From the NCBI RefSeq assembly GCF_007744255.1, contig NZ_CP036267.1:6150001-6214000 (forward strand): a stretch of DNA of 64,000 nt, written 5' to 3'. Made by a program: the position numbers and the translations under genes. Below, piece by piece: positions 44,861-53,247 of this stretch. Position 1 is the stretch's first letter. Every line of letters starts with the position of its first letter. This DNA is from Thalassoglobus polymorphus. GTDB taxonomy: Bacteria > Planctomycetota > Planctomycetia > Planctomycetales > Planctomycetaceae. Under the pieces are notes generated by a model. The model was given only the letters and a program-made list of their open reading frames with translations. It did not search any database and was not told where the DNA came from.

Positions 44861-46090
44861 ATGTCAACCGGAAATACAACATGTTGCATTGTCGGCGGGG
44901 GCCCAGCTGGGATCTTTCTTGGATATCTTCTCGCTCGTTCCGGAATTTCTGTGACAGTGCTGGAAAAGCATGCAGATTTTCTCCGCGACTTCCGAGGCGA
45001 CACTATTCACCCATCGACAATGCAACTGCTCGATGAACTTGGCCTTCTGGAAGAGTTCTTAGCGATCACTGATTTTCGGGCGGACCAGCTTTGGCTGAAT
45101 TTTGAAGGTCAGCGAATCGCCGGGCCGACGTTTGCTCACTTGAAGACCAAGTGCAAATTTCTCGGTTTCGTCCCTCAGTGGAACTTCCTGAATTTGCTCA
45201 GCCAGGAAGCAAGCAAGTTCGATGGCTTCGACTTGAGGATGAACACTCGAGCCACTGAAGTTATCCGCGAAGATGGCAAAGTCGTTGGAGTCCGCTGTGA
45301 ATCAGGCAACCGTGAATACGAAATTCGAGCCGATCTGATTGTTGCAGCCGACGGACGCAGTTCAACGATTCGTAAGGTGACAGATCAGACCGTCGTTGAG
45401 ACCGGAGTCCCCATCGATGCACTCTGGTTCCGGATGGATCATCGACCTCAAGATGATAAGGGAGAGACGCTGGGCTGGCTCCGCGGTGGGCACATGCTAG
45501 TGACGATTCCCCGCAGAACTCACTCGCAGGTCGCCATGGTGATTCGTAAAGGCTGCTTCGATCAAATTAAGGCTCAGGGGATCGACGCATTCCGCCAGAC
45601 GATTCGTAAAGTCTGCCCGCCGCTTGCAGATGTTGCCGTCAGCTTGAAGGATTGGGATCAGGTGAAGCTGCTGACAGTGCAGATCAATCACTTGGAACGG
45701 TGGTCTGAAAATGGGTTACTGTTTCTCGGCGATGCCGCTCATGCGATGTCACCCATGGGGGGAGTGGGCATCAATCTGGCAATTCAGGACGCTGTCGCTG
45801 CAGCCAACCAGCTTGTTACACCGTTAAGAAATGGCACACTTAATTTGGAAGATCTGCAGGCGGTTCAAGCCCGAAGAGAACCAGCCGCTAGAAAAACACA
45901 ACGGCTCCAGGTTCGTGCCCATGCCATTCTTTTTGGAGGAAGCACTGGACCGGACCAGGCGTTCTCCATTCCGTGGTCGATACGAATCGCAGCTTGGTTG
46001 TTCGCACCAATTCTGCGAAGAGTCGCTGGGAGATGGATCGGTCTGGGATTTCAGCCGGAACAGATCGAGACAGAAATTGTAGATGGTTGA
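44861..46090 (+). CDS. FAD-dependent monooxygenase/oxidoreductase (PHBH-fold)
   Basis: 409 residues with a p-hydroxybenzoate-hydroxylase-type fold. The N-terminal Rossmann motif is CIVGGGPAGIFLGYLLA (about 9-25) ending in LEKH; the DG motif is LIVAADGRSSTIRKV (about 161-175), and the GD motif LFLGDAAHAMSPMGGVGINL (about 287-306). RGDTIHPSTMQLLDELGLL is typical of this class. The C-terminus is not recognised and there is no membrane anchor. It could hydroxylate an aromatic or quinone-like substrate; none can be named. It stands alone between a family B copy and the sRNA region. Confidence 0.88.
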   Translation: MSTGNTTCCIVGGGPAGIFLGYLLARSGISVTVLEKHADFLRDFRGDTIHPSTMQLLDELGLLEEFLAITDFRADQLWLNFEGQRIAGPTFAHLKTKCKFLGFVPQWNFLNLLSQEASKFDGFDLRMNTRATEVIREDGKVVGVRCESGNREYEIRADLIVAADGRSSTIRKVTDQTVVETGVPIDALWFRMDHRPQDDKGETLGWLRGGHMLVTIPRRTHSQVAMVIRKGCFDQIKAQGIDAFRQTIRKVCPPLADVAVSLKDWDQVKLLTVQINHLERWSENGLLFLGDAAHAMSPMGGVGINLAIQDAVAAANQLVTPLRNGTLNLEDLQAVQARREPAARKTQRLQVRAHAILFGGSTGPDQAFSIPWSIRIAAWLFAPILRRVAGRWIGLGFQPEQIETEIVDG

Positions 46091-46243
46091 AGTCTCGTAA
46101 TTCGAGGACTTGAAACCCTCAGCCATTCAAATGCCTGTTGGGAAGTCTCTCTGTCAGGACACTATCGTGTTTCTCGCGGCGAGGTAGCGAGAGGGGCTAT
46201 TTGCGGAACAAGTGTCTCCGGCTTGCTAAATTCTTCAGCGCAT

Positions 46244-46375
46244 AAAAAAACTCGCTTGCCAGTGGCAATGGCCAAGGCAAACGAGCGTCTCTGTGTCGCA
46301 GGGAAAATAAAACCAGCTAGCTTAAGTATGTAAAAGGGTCCCGAACCAGTGACACAGCATAAACGGGAATGATGA
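46244..46375 (-). ncRNA. candidate small RNA, leftward, ending in a strong terminator
   Basis: No gene is on this strand, yet an excellent intrinsic terminator lies at 46244-46285: stem CTCGTTTGCC / GGCAAGCGAG with an inner TGGC / GCCA, then TTTTTTT. About 90 bases upstream, arms CTGTGTC and GACACAG would close a larger domain. A promoter-like element lies at 46386-46401, so a transcript of about 130 nt is predicted. The existence of an RNA is inference; the terminator is clearly visible. Confidence 0.45.
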
Positions 46376-46385
46376 AAGAAAGTGT

Positions 46386-46401
46386 AGCATATTTGATGCC
46401 A
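46386..46401 (-). promoter_or_regulatory. putative sigma-54 (or sigma-70) promoter of the leftward sRNA
   Basis: Minus-strand TGGCATCAAATATGCT has GG-N10-GC spacing and a good -24 box. The same stretch also reads as a moderate sigma-70 promoter, TTGCAC - 17 bp - TACACT. Either would start the transcript near 46375. Confidence 0.45.
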
Positions 46402-46780
46402 ACGTGCAATCTGGATGTGTCGATGAGTGGGTTTCGCAGGGGAAGCCCTCGTTTCAGTCAAAATTTGCCTCTGCGAGAGTTCAACAAGAGGGCGATCGAG
46501 TTATTTCACGAGAGGCAATTCGAACCACTTCGCCGGTGCAGATTGATGCAGTTCCGTGGAAATGTGAAAAAACGCCCCGATGTCATTCACCAAGAACAGA
46601 CTTTTTTGTCTCCCGCCAGAATTTCAGTCCATGGCCACGAATCCAGTCGTATTGTGAGCACTTTAGATTGTTCTAGCCGAGCCAGAGTGTTCGTGAATTC
46701 AAATTTGAGCTGAAGTTGTGAGTGTCATTTCAGGGTTCGATAACGGTCTCAGGGGTTCTGCGTACATTTCTCGATGAGTT

Positions 46781-46796
46781 TGGTACGCGACGTGCA
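46781..46796 (+). promoter_or_regulatory. putative sigma-54 promoter of the rightward sRNA
   Basis: TGGTACGCGACGTGCA: GG-N10-GC, -24 TGGTACG and -12 GTGCA. The predicted start is near 46807. Confidence 0.55.
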
Positions 46797-46806
46797 TTGA
46801 ACAAAA

Positions 46807-46898
46807 TCTCTGCGATCGAGTGAGAACAGGCCCGCACTTGCTCGAGAGTAAGACGACAAGCGTTTCCGGAGAGTCTCTGGAAACGCTTTCGTCGTTTT
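46807..46898 (+). ncRNA. candidate ~90-nt two-hairpin small RNA with intrinsic terminator
   Basis: Between the promoter element at 46781 and the sigma-54 activator gene at 47009. The 5' hairpin has CGAGTGAG pairing with CTTGCTCG (loop AACAGGCCCGCA), flanked by CTCT / AGAG. The 3' hairpin, 46853-46895, pairs ACGACAAGCGTTTCC with GGAAACGCTTTCGTCGT, the loop itself pairs GAGA / TCTC, and TTTT follows. No frame of protein quality crosses it. The terminator has no other upstream gene to serve within 700 bp on this strand. Confidence 0.5.
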
Positions 46899-47008
46899 AA
46901 GGGGTGGTCGAATGCATGTTTTCATCGAATGGTTTATGATGAAGTATTCGGGGCGCGTCGAAATGCCACATGAAACAACTTCGGGCGAATGAGGTTTAAG
47001 AGCTGACG

Positions 47009-49078
47009 ATGGAAGAACCGGATGTGACACGGATTCATTCTTCGACCTCTGACCCTGCATATTTGATTGTGCAGCGAGGAGACGCATTGCTGGAGGTCGT
47101 TGAACTCCCGGAAAATGGACGTCTTACCGTTGGAAGGGCTTCTTCAAATCGAATCGTTCTTCAAGATCCTAAATGCAGCCGAGAACACTGCGAAATCTAC
47201 TGTCGAGGGGGGCAGTGGTACATTCGCGATCTTGACAGTCGAAACGGGTTGACGATCGATGACCAGCGTGTGAAAGATGATCACGCTCTCGAATTCGGTG
47301 AGATGATTCGCATCGGGCTTTGCACGCTCGCTTTTTCCAGTCAACATCCAGATCAGAACCCGCTGAGAGCAAACGGGAGAGAGCGATCTGATTCAGATTC
47401 CAGCTACCAGATTATCGAACGGCAATCTGGAACTCAGTACGACAACCCATCGCTGAAAAGAATTCGCAATCATCGCGAAGGGGCTACAGAGCTGTTTCGG
47501 ATCGCCCGGATGATGGTGGCTCCCACAACGGTTGAAGAACTGAGCCGTGTTGTCTTAGAGGGGCTCGTCAAGTTTACCGGAGCCACTCTGGGAGGGATCT
47601 TAATTGATGTCGACGTCGAGTCGACCAAGAGCCAAGGTCTCGATCGATTGCTGCCATACGCCTTATATGGATGCCAGGATGCCGGGCAGCTCTCCACGTA
47701 TCTTTCGCGGATTGTTCTGCACGATCAAGATGCCATCCTCGCACACGATATCTCGAAACATTCTGCTTTTGCGGCTCAGGACAGTTTGGTGGAGCTTTCC
47801 GCTGAAAGTGCCATCTGTGCTCCGATCCGGCATGGTGACTCGGTCTATGGTGTGCTTCATCTTTATTGTATGAATCCAGATCAACCGATGACGCAAGCCG
47901 ATCTGGAATTCGTCCTCGCCGTTGCTGACCAGATGGGCGACCATTTGCAGACGTTGTTGGACAAAGAAGAACTTGAGGATGGGCTGAAAAAATCGCGTCT
48001 GCAGATTTCTGAGCTTCAAAATCAGCTCGGTGCGGAAACCGAACTTGTCGGCCATAGTTCAAACTTGGACGCACTTCGCCGCTCAATTGTCCGCGTTGCT
48101 CCCACGGATGCGCTGGTTCTAATTCGTGGTGAATCTGGCGTTGGGAAAGAGCTCGTGGCACGTGCCGTTCACTTCAATTCGCTGCGAAAAGACAATCCAT
48201 TCATTTGCGTCAACTGTGCTGCACTCACCGAAAGTTTGCTGGAGAGTGAACTGTTCGGCCACGAGAAAGGAGCGTTTACCGGGGCATCTTCCCGGCGGTC
48301 TGGGAAGTTTGAGCAAGCTGATCGTGGGACGTTATTTCTCGATGAAATCGGTGAAATGAGTCAGGAGATTCAGGCCAAATTTCTTCGAGTCCTGGAAGGT
48401 CAGGCGTTCGAGCGAGTTGGGGGAGGGGAGTCTATTCAGGTGGACGTTCGCGTTGTGACTGCGACAAACCGTGATCTGGAAGAGGCTGTTCGCGAAGGAA
48501 CCTTTCGCCGCGATCTGTTTTTTCGCCTGCAAGTGATTGAAATTACTGTTCCGGCTCTGCGTGAACACAAGGAGGACATTCCCGCAATCGCTCAGCACTT
48601 TGTCGACCGTTTCTCAACGAACTCAAGATTCAAGATACGTGGCTTTAGTACAGCTGCGATTAAAAAACTTCAAAACCATCCCTGGCCGGGGAATGTTCGG
48701 GAGCTTAGAAACGTCGTCGAACGGGCAGTCATTCTCTCCGACCACGAAATCCTGCAACCTGAAGACGTCGTGCTGACGAGCTTAAGACTCGACGACGAGA
48801 AACCGGAACAGGAGTTTTCACAAGCCAATGAAATCACCTCTGAACAAGGTTCTCTGGAAACCAGTGTTGATCCGCTGGTTGACCTGTTCGGAAGTTTTAT
48901 TCAATCAGAAACAAGCCTTGATGATCTCGATCGTTGTTACATTGAAGCGGTTCTGGCGTCGACTGACTGGAACAAGTCGAAGGCCTCACGGATTTTGCAA
49001 ATTGAAAGGACGACTCTTGATCGGCGGCTGAAGAAATACGGGATTTCCCGCCCAGGTGGAGAGGATGAGGAAGAGTGA
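47009..49078 (+). CDS. sigma-54-dependent activator with FHA, GAF, AAA+ and Fis-type HTH domains
   Basis: 689 residues. The FHA domain (about 28-105) has the phosphothreonine-binding motifs [20 protein letters not shown] and [16 protein letters not shown] domain covers about 165-310. The AAA+ domain has Walker A GESGVGKE (about 374), the exact sigma-54 contact loop GAFTGA (about 421), Walker [10 protein letters not shown], and ends with the R-finger region. The C-terminus [20 protein letters not shown] is a Fis-type DNA-binding helix-turn-helix. No receiver domain: control is probably by Ser/Thr phosphorylation of a partner seen by FHA and by a GAF ligand. The next gene overlaps by 4 bp. Confidence 0.95.
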   Translation: MEEPDVTRIHSSTSDPAYLIVQRGDALLEVVELPENGRLTVGRASSNRIVLQDPKCSREHCEIYCRGGQWYIRDLDSRNGLTIDDQRVKDDHALEFGEMIRIGLCTLAFSSQHPDQNPLRANGRERSDSDSSYQIIERQSGTQYDNPSLKRIRNHREGATELFRIARMMVAPTTVEELSRVVLEGLVKFTGATLGGILIDVDVESTKSQGLDRLLPYALYGCQDAGQLSTYLSRIVLHDQDAILAHDISKHSAFAAQDSLVELSAESAICAPIRHGDSVYGVLHLYCMNPDQPMTQADLEFVLAVADQMGDHLQTLLDKEELEDGLKKSRLQISELQNQLGAETELVGHSSNLDALRRSIVRVAPTDALVLIRGESGVGKELVARAVHFNSLRKDNPFICVNCAALTESLLESELFGHEKGAFTGASSRRSGKFEQADRGTLFLDEIGEMSQEIQAKFLRVLEGQAFERVGGGESIQVDVRVVTATNRDLEEAVREGTFRRDLFFRLQVIEITVPALREHKEDIPAIAQHFVDRFSTNSRFKIRGFSTAAIKKLQNHPWPGNVRELRNVVERAVILSDHEILQPEDVVLTSLRLDDEKPEQEFSQANEITSEQGSLETSVDPLVDLFGSFIQSETSLDDLDRCYIEAVLASTDWNKSKASRILQIERTTLDRRLKKYGISRPGGEDEEE

Positions 49079-49467
49079 GCGAAATGTCTTCAATGGAAGA
49101 ACAATTAGCTGAATGTGTTCAACGCTGTCAGGAGCAGATGGCGCATGCGTGGGTGGTTCGTGCATTTGTCAGGCATTCCGACGAAATTGAAGACTTCCCC
49201 GAACTGACGAACATCTGCCGGGCGATCTTTGATCTTTCGCGGGCTCTGGAAACCCGCGTCGATGATCCTGTCGGCTACTTCAAAATGCTCACCAAGAAAC
49301 TCGGGAAGTTTCGAGTGGCTGTCGATGAGTACTCGAAGCTGATTCCCGAGATCTCGACTCACACCAATTTCGGGCAAAGTGTCATCTCCACACAGGTTTG
49401 CGCTCGGGTACTTGGAGAATCTCTCGATAAAGCTAAAAAGATTGCCATTGCCAACACTTCAAAGTAA
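49075..49467 (+). CDS. hypothetical protein translationally coupled to the FHA activator
   Basis: 130 residues, helical and soluble. It begins at GTG 49075 inside the stop of the activator (GTGA overlap); an ATG three codons on is possible. It opens [20 protein letters not shown] and has [40 protein letters not shown] and [20 protein letters not shown]. No family recognised. The tight coupling suggests that it acts with the activator, for example as a regulator of it. Confidence 0.72.
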   Translation: MSEMSSMEEQLAECVQRCQEQMAHAWVVRAFVRHSDEIEDFPELTNICRAIFDLSRALETRVDDPVGYFKMLTKKLGKFRVAVDEYSKLIPEISTHTNFGQSVISTQVCARVLGESLDKAKKIAIANTSK

Positions 49468-49771
49468 GAAACCGGCCGTCTTGAATGTGTTTTGCTGTGT
49501 AAGGTGCTTCCCTGAAATGATTTACGGGTTTTTCTTTGTGGCGGTTACTTTTCGGAATGCAAGCTCGGACCCTGCCTGTTGTCTGTGCAGCCTCTCCACT
49601 CTCTCTAGTTTGCCACTCAATTCTTTGCCGGATTCGTTAAAACCCGAATATTCTCACAAGTTCCTCCAATCGTCAGAACGATAAAGGTGATAACGGACTT
49701 CATGTTAGTTGTCCGTTCGCGAAATGATTGACTGACTTTCTGTGTCCACGACAAGTCCCAATCTCGGCAAC

Positions 49772-49832
49772 TGAACAGAACATTTCTCATCAAGTTTGAG
49801 AAGTTGAGATCAGGTTTCGAGAGCGGTTCTAA
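49772..49832 (+). repeat. family A palindromic element, degenerate copy A9
   Basis: GAACAGAACATTTCTCATC ... AGGTTTCGAGAGCGGTTCTA; only the right end is close to consensus. Lies in the leader of the next gene. Confidence 0.45.
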
Positions 49833-49876
49833 ATAAATCGTACATGGACGTCTTCGCAGCACCTGGAGACAATCAG

Positions 49877-50461
49877 ATGAACTTGCTGAAAAACCGCGTC
49901 AAACAATTGTGCCTGCTTGCAGGGCTAGCAATGGTGACGCTCCCAAACAGTGGATGTAACCTATTGGCCTGGACGAGCCAGCTCGCCTGGACTGGAGCCG
50001 CCTTCTGGGGGACCACTCCGCTGATACCCGTGACTCCCTACTTCAGTCAGCAGATTGAAGATACATATTGGGAGGAAGAACGTTACAAGAAGGTTCCGAT
50101 TCTCGACCCTGTTGAAGGAGAGAATGCTCCGTTATTCTGTCTCGATCCGCCGAGTCCAGATGAAGTGATGCGAGCACTTCCAGACAACACAGCTGGAGGA
50201 GTTCCGTTCCTGGCGGAAACATCACGTAACAACGTGAGAATTGTTGTGGAACCGATCGTCGATCGGGTTGACGAGTGTCGCTTCTTCCCGCAGGTTGGAC
50301 CAGCCCGGCTCCACCATTGCCACTACAAATGTACTGTCTACTTCGAAGAGACAAAACGCTCCAGCTGGCCAGTTCCGTTCACTCATAAAGACCAAGTTCA
50401 AGAAGTTGTTTACATCGACCACGACCACTTGATCCGTTGCACAGGACCAATTATTGAGTAA
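49877..50461 (+). CDS. exported hypothetical protein, possible lipoprotein
   Basis: 194 residues of unknown function. The ATG at 49877 is chosen over 49844 because TGGAG lies 8 bp before it. The N-terminus MNLLKNRVKQLCLLAGLAMV then LPNSGCNLL looks like a lipoprotein signal, although Asn at -3 is unusual for a lipobox. The mature part has AWTSQLAWTGAAFWGTTPLI, LDPVEGENAPLFCLDPPSPD and several cysteines (CRFFPQVGP, HHCHYKCTVYFEE), with a histidine-rich beta segment VYIDHDHLIRC near the end. A hairpin terminator follows. Confidence 0.7.
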   Translation: MNLLKNRVKQLCLLAGLAMVTLPNSGCNLLAWTSQLAWTGAAFWGTTPLIPVTPYFSQQIEDTYWEEERYKKVPILDPVEGENAPLFCLDPPSPDEVMRALPDNTAGGVPFLAETSRNNVRIVVEPIVDRVDECRFFPQVGPARLHHCHYKCTVYFEETKRSSWPVPFTHKDQVQEVVYIDHDHLIRCTGPIIE

Positions 50462-50502
50462 CTGGAATCGGACTCTCGGTGAGAACTGAGAACTCCAGGT
50501 GC

Positions 50503-50534
50503 GCGAAAGCCCGGTCTTTTGACCGGGCTTTCGC
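50503..50534. terminator. bidirectional hairpin terminator
   Basis: 14-bp perfect stem GCGAAAGCCCGGTC / GACCGGGCTTTCGC with loop TTTT, between two convergent genes (stops at 50461 and 50560). Confidence 0.85.
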
Positions 50535-50559
50535 ATGCGCTGAGGCTTTTGAACTGGCA

Positions 50560-51729
50560 TCATTCTTTTTTCATACGATTCTCGTACCAGACAACATTCT
50601 TGCTCGTCTGACCTGCAACAAGTAAGTCGAGATCGCCATCGCCATCCATGTCGAGCGAGCGAATGTCATAGGCTGCTTGATCTTCATCGAGTTTGTGAGT
50701 TGTGAAGTTGCCTTGGCCATCGTTCTCAAACCAGGCTGTGATTTTCGAATCTTTCGCACATGTGGCTGCGTCCATGTCTCCATCTGCGTCGAAGTCGTCG
50801 ATCGTTAAACAGTGGGGGCCTTCGAGATCGCTTCCGAAGTCAGTTCGTTCCCAGTTTGGCCCTTTGAACCAGCAGAGACCTTTACCATGTCCGCGTGATG
50901 CCAGAATATCGTTTCTGCCATCCTGATCGACATCCACAACAAACAGGTTTGACGCCCCCGGTTCCTTGTCTGAAATGAGATGCTTTTTCCATCCCGACTG
51001 CAGAGAGTTATTCGGAGCTTCCCACCACGCAAACCAGTCTCCCGAGCCGGGCTTCGCTTGTGGTCCCCCCTTCGCTGCTGTGAGAATGTCTGGCCGACCA
51101 TCTTGATTAACGTCTCCCAGTCCCAAATAGTGTGTCAACCCAGGGGCATCTTTTTGGGCAGCGACCGTGCGTGTCCATGTTCCTTCTGGTTCCATCGGGG
51201 CACGATACCAGACGACCGATTCCGGAAACGGTCCTTTCGGAAGGCCGCTGTTGGCGATCAGGTCTGGTATGCCGTTCTGGTCGACATCACCAACGAGCAA
51301 CCCGTGGATTCCATGGACTTGATCATCGATCAAACGCCACTTCCAGTCTTTCAGCGTCCCGTTGTTTTCAAGCCAGAAGATCAAGCCGGGATTATATCGG
51401 ACTGCGATATAATCGAGGTCGCCATCTTGATCGACGTCCATTACTTCAGAGTGAATGCAGTTGTGCTTTGGGTTCTCATGAAGCACAACATGCTTCCAGT
51501 CCGGGGCGATGTGAAGGTGGCATTTCCCCTGGCTGTTGCTGATGACGTCATCCAGACCGTCTCCAGTAAAATCTCCAGCGACCGCTGTATTGCAGTGCCC
51601 CCCTTCGAAGAGAGTATGCTTGACCCAAGCCGTTGGATCGGCAGCATGACTTGGCGAAACGATGGCTGTCAGGAACGAGACAGCAGTCAGAAAAAGCATC
51701 TGGGAAGCAGAATTTTGAAGCACAGGCAT
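50560..51729 (-). CDS. secreted FG-GAP/VCBS-repeat beta-propeller protein
   Basis: 389 residues with a signal peptide (1-29, ends SHAAD). The whole mature part is made of FG-GAP-type repeats with calcium-binding loops of the D-x-D-x-D-G form: DFTGDGLDDVI, DVDQDGDLDYI, DVDQNGIPDLI, DVNQDGRPDIL, DVDQDGRNDIL, DFDADGDMDAA and DMDGDGDLDLL, seven repeats in all, which predicts a seven-bladed propeller. The C-terminus ends VVWYENRMKKE. No catalytic residues are evident; binding or scaffolding outside the cell is likely. Convergent with the previous gene. Confidence 0.9.
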   Translation of the reverse strand: MPVLQNSASQMLFLTAVSFLTAIVSPSHAADPTAWVKHTLFEGGHCNTAVAGDFTGDGLDDVISNSQGKCHLHIAPDWKHVVLHENPKHNCIHSEVMDVDQDGDLDYIAVRYNPGLIFWLENNGTLKDWKWRLIDDQVHGIHGLLVGDVDQNGIPDLIANSGLPKGPFPESVVWYRAPMEPEGTWTRTVAAQKDAPGLTHYLGLGDVNQDGRPDILTAAKGGPQAKPGSGDWFAWWEAPNNSLQSGWKKHLISDKEPGASNLFVVDVDQDGRNDILASRGHGKGLCWFKGPNWERTDFGSDLEGPHCLTIDDFDADGDMDAATCAKDSKITAWFENDGQGNFTTHKLDEDQAAYDIRSLDMDGDGDLDLLVAGQTSKNVVWYENRMKKE

Positions 51730-51745
51730 TCAATCACCCTTGGTT

Positions 51746-51786
51746 GAAAAGAAAAAACCGCTGATGAAGTTTTTCATCAGCGGTTT
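51746..51786 (-). terminator. leftward Rho-independent terminator
   Basis: Stem AAACCGCTGATGAA / TTCATCAGCGGTTT; on the minus strand it is followed by TTTTTTCTTTTC. It lies just before the FG-GAP gene and would end a transcript from the small gene 51953-52183. Confidence 0.8.
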
Positions 51787-51850
51787 CTATTCTTACAACC
51801 CTCGAAGGGGTCTGTCACTTCCAAGCAAAAGTCTTGGTAGGTTGCTCGTC

Positions 51851-51955
51851 TTAGAGCATCTTTCGAATTGGTTTGCAGGTTCTGCCTCGTGGCGAACAGC
51901 ATTTTTACTAGAGAAATGCGTTCTTCACGGGCACACGCTAGAGCAAACTGCACTA
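51851..51955 (+). repeat. family B palindromic element, full copy B12 (near consensus)
   Basis: Starts TTAGAGCATCTTTCGAATTG, ends GCTAGAGCAAACTGCACTA. Nested pairing: GCC / GGC, CGTG / CACG, GAAC / GTTC and GCATTT / AAATGC around TTACTAGA, so the centre forms one long imperfect hairpin. Its right end overlaps the stop of the small gene. Confidence 0.92.
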
Positions 51956-52183
51956 ATTGAGAATCGGATGGAACTCAAGGAGTGCGATCAGGGCTCCGGC
52001 AACGGCACACGCAACGGTTGCGGCCCGGGATGCAGCAGAGTGCCAGCGAGGTTTTGAAATTCGTCTGACAACTTTTTTGCGAGCCACTTTTTGAGGCTGG
52101 CGTTGTTGAATTTGAGCTTGAAGATCGGAACAGAGTCCTTCAAGGAAGGGAATTCCGACATGTCTGTCGACGGCTATAATCAT
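51953..52183 (-). CDS. small hypothetical protein with C-terminal membrane helix
   Basis: 76 residues, not recognised. A basic, glutamine-rich centre (QAQIQQRQPQKVARKKVVRR) is followed by a hydrophobic helix ATVACAVAGALIALLEF near the C-terminus, as in tail-anchored proteins. CGGAG lies 7 bp before the ATG and a leftward terminator follows at 51746, which support a real gene; the family B copy covering its last codons argues for caution. Confidence 0.45.
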   Translation of the reverse strand: MIIAVDRHVGIPFLEGLCSDLQAQIQQRQPQKVARKKVVRRISKPRWHSAASRAATVACAVAGALIALLEFHPILN

Positions 52184-52248
52184 CGGTTTCTCCGAGTTAG
52201 ACCATTGTTGAATGGTGGCGGTGCCCGCAAAAAAAATGTTTGGGTGTT

Positions 52249-52331
52249 TGAGTACCTTCCCTGAAATTTGAAGTTGTCTTCTCAGTGGATTGAGAGAGGC
52301 TGACAGAGTTCAAATTTCGGATTGGTTCGGG
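52249..52331 (+). repeat. family A palindromic element, diverged copy A10
   Basis: GAGTACCTTCCCTGAAATTT ... AAATTTCGGATTGGTTCGG with inner CTCAGTGGATTGAG pairing. Confidence 0.6.
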
Positions 52332-53247
52332 GGGATACCTGCCTCTTGAGCACTCTCGTGCTTTCTGTCCCCATGAAGAAGCGGTTCTCTTAGATAACGC
52401 ACATCTCCGCGATGAAAATCGAGGAGAGAGGTTATTCAATCGACGAATCCCGCTGCCTACGGGGTGCCCGGTGAAGCAATGTGCTCCAGGCAAATGTTCA
52501 CGTCTGTTTTGAGTCGTTTTTGAGAATGTTTACGACGCACGGAACAGACACTGTCTCTGTCTTCTTTGTCGGCAATCATTCCGGATCAGGTTTACTCTGG
52601 TGGTCAGAGAAGCTGGAATATTCACAATGGGCTGGGAAGCTTTGAGTCTTAATCCGGCCCTGATGATTCGCCAGATGGAGCGGTTGTAGAGGCGGCATTG
52701 CGAGGGGCCAGAAATTGGTCTCTCAATCGAAAGCTGGGCGATTTCTTAAGCAGATTCTCTTTCAATATGCAGGATCTGCCGATCTTGAACCACTATATAT
52801 AGTACCGATCGTGTTGATTGTAGGGGTTGTTCCTACAAAATGGTTAAATTGCTTTACATCGGGATTGACCTGATCTAGGATCTGTTTGCTTGAGAGTTGA
52901 AACGCGTGGAACGCAAAATTCGCTTTCAGCAACTTGGTGATGCCTTTGGAAAGGCTCACTGGTGAAAGTTTCTCAAACCGAAATGTTTGAGATCAAACAG
53001 ACCGATGGATCGTGTCTAGATACTGGAATGGAATCCGATGCTTTTGCATCTTCATAATGTGTGTGGTCTCCTCACCTGCCTCCACATTTTGCGTCAGCCA
53101 AACCCGCATATCTTCCTTGCTGACCAAGCCCATTCTCTTCCAGTTTCCAAGCATGTGGATTCGTTTGACTTGATGCCTCGGAGCTCTGCTCGGGTGGCTT
53201 TCACGTTTTGACTTGAATGACTCAGACCAATCCAAGGAAGAGATGTT
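52332..53247. other. long intergenic region without a supported gene
   Basis: Over 900 bp. It has two palindromes, ACTATATATAGT (52792-52803) and TTGTAGG-N7-CCTACAA (52818-52838), which could be operator sites. A minus-strand frame of 53 residues (52993-53154, beginning MLGNWKRMGLVSKEDMRVWL) reads like protein but has no ribosome-binding site. The leader of the next gene carries AAGGAAGAG. Confidence 0.45.

Noticed and set aside
46321-46350. Minus-strand GGTTCGGGACC resembling a tRNA T-arm
   Set aside because: No acceptor stem, anticodon arm or D-arm can be drawn around it; more likely part of the candidate sRNA.
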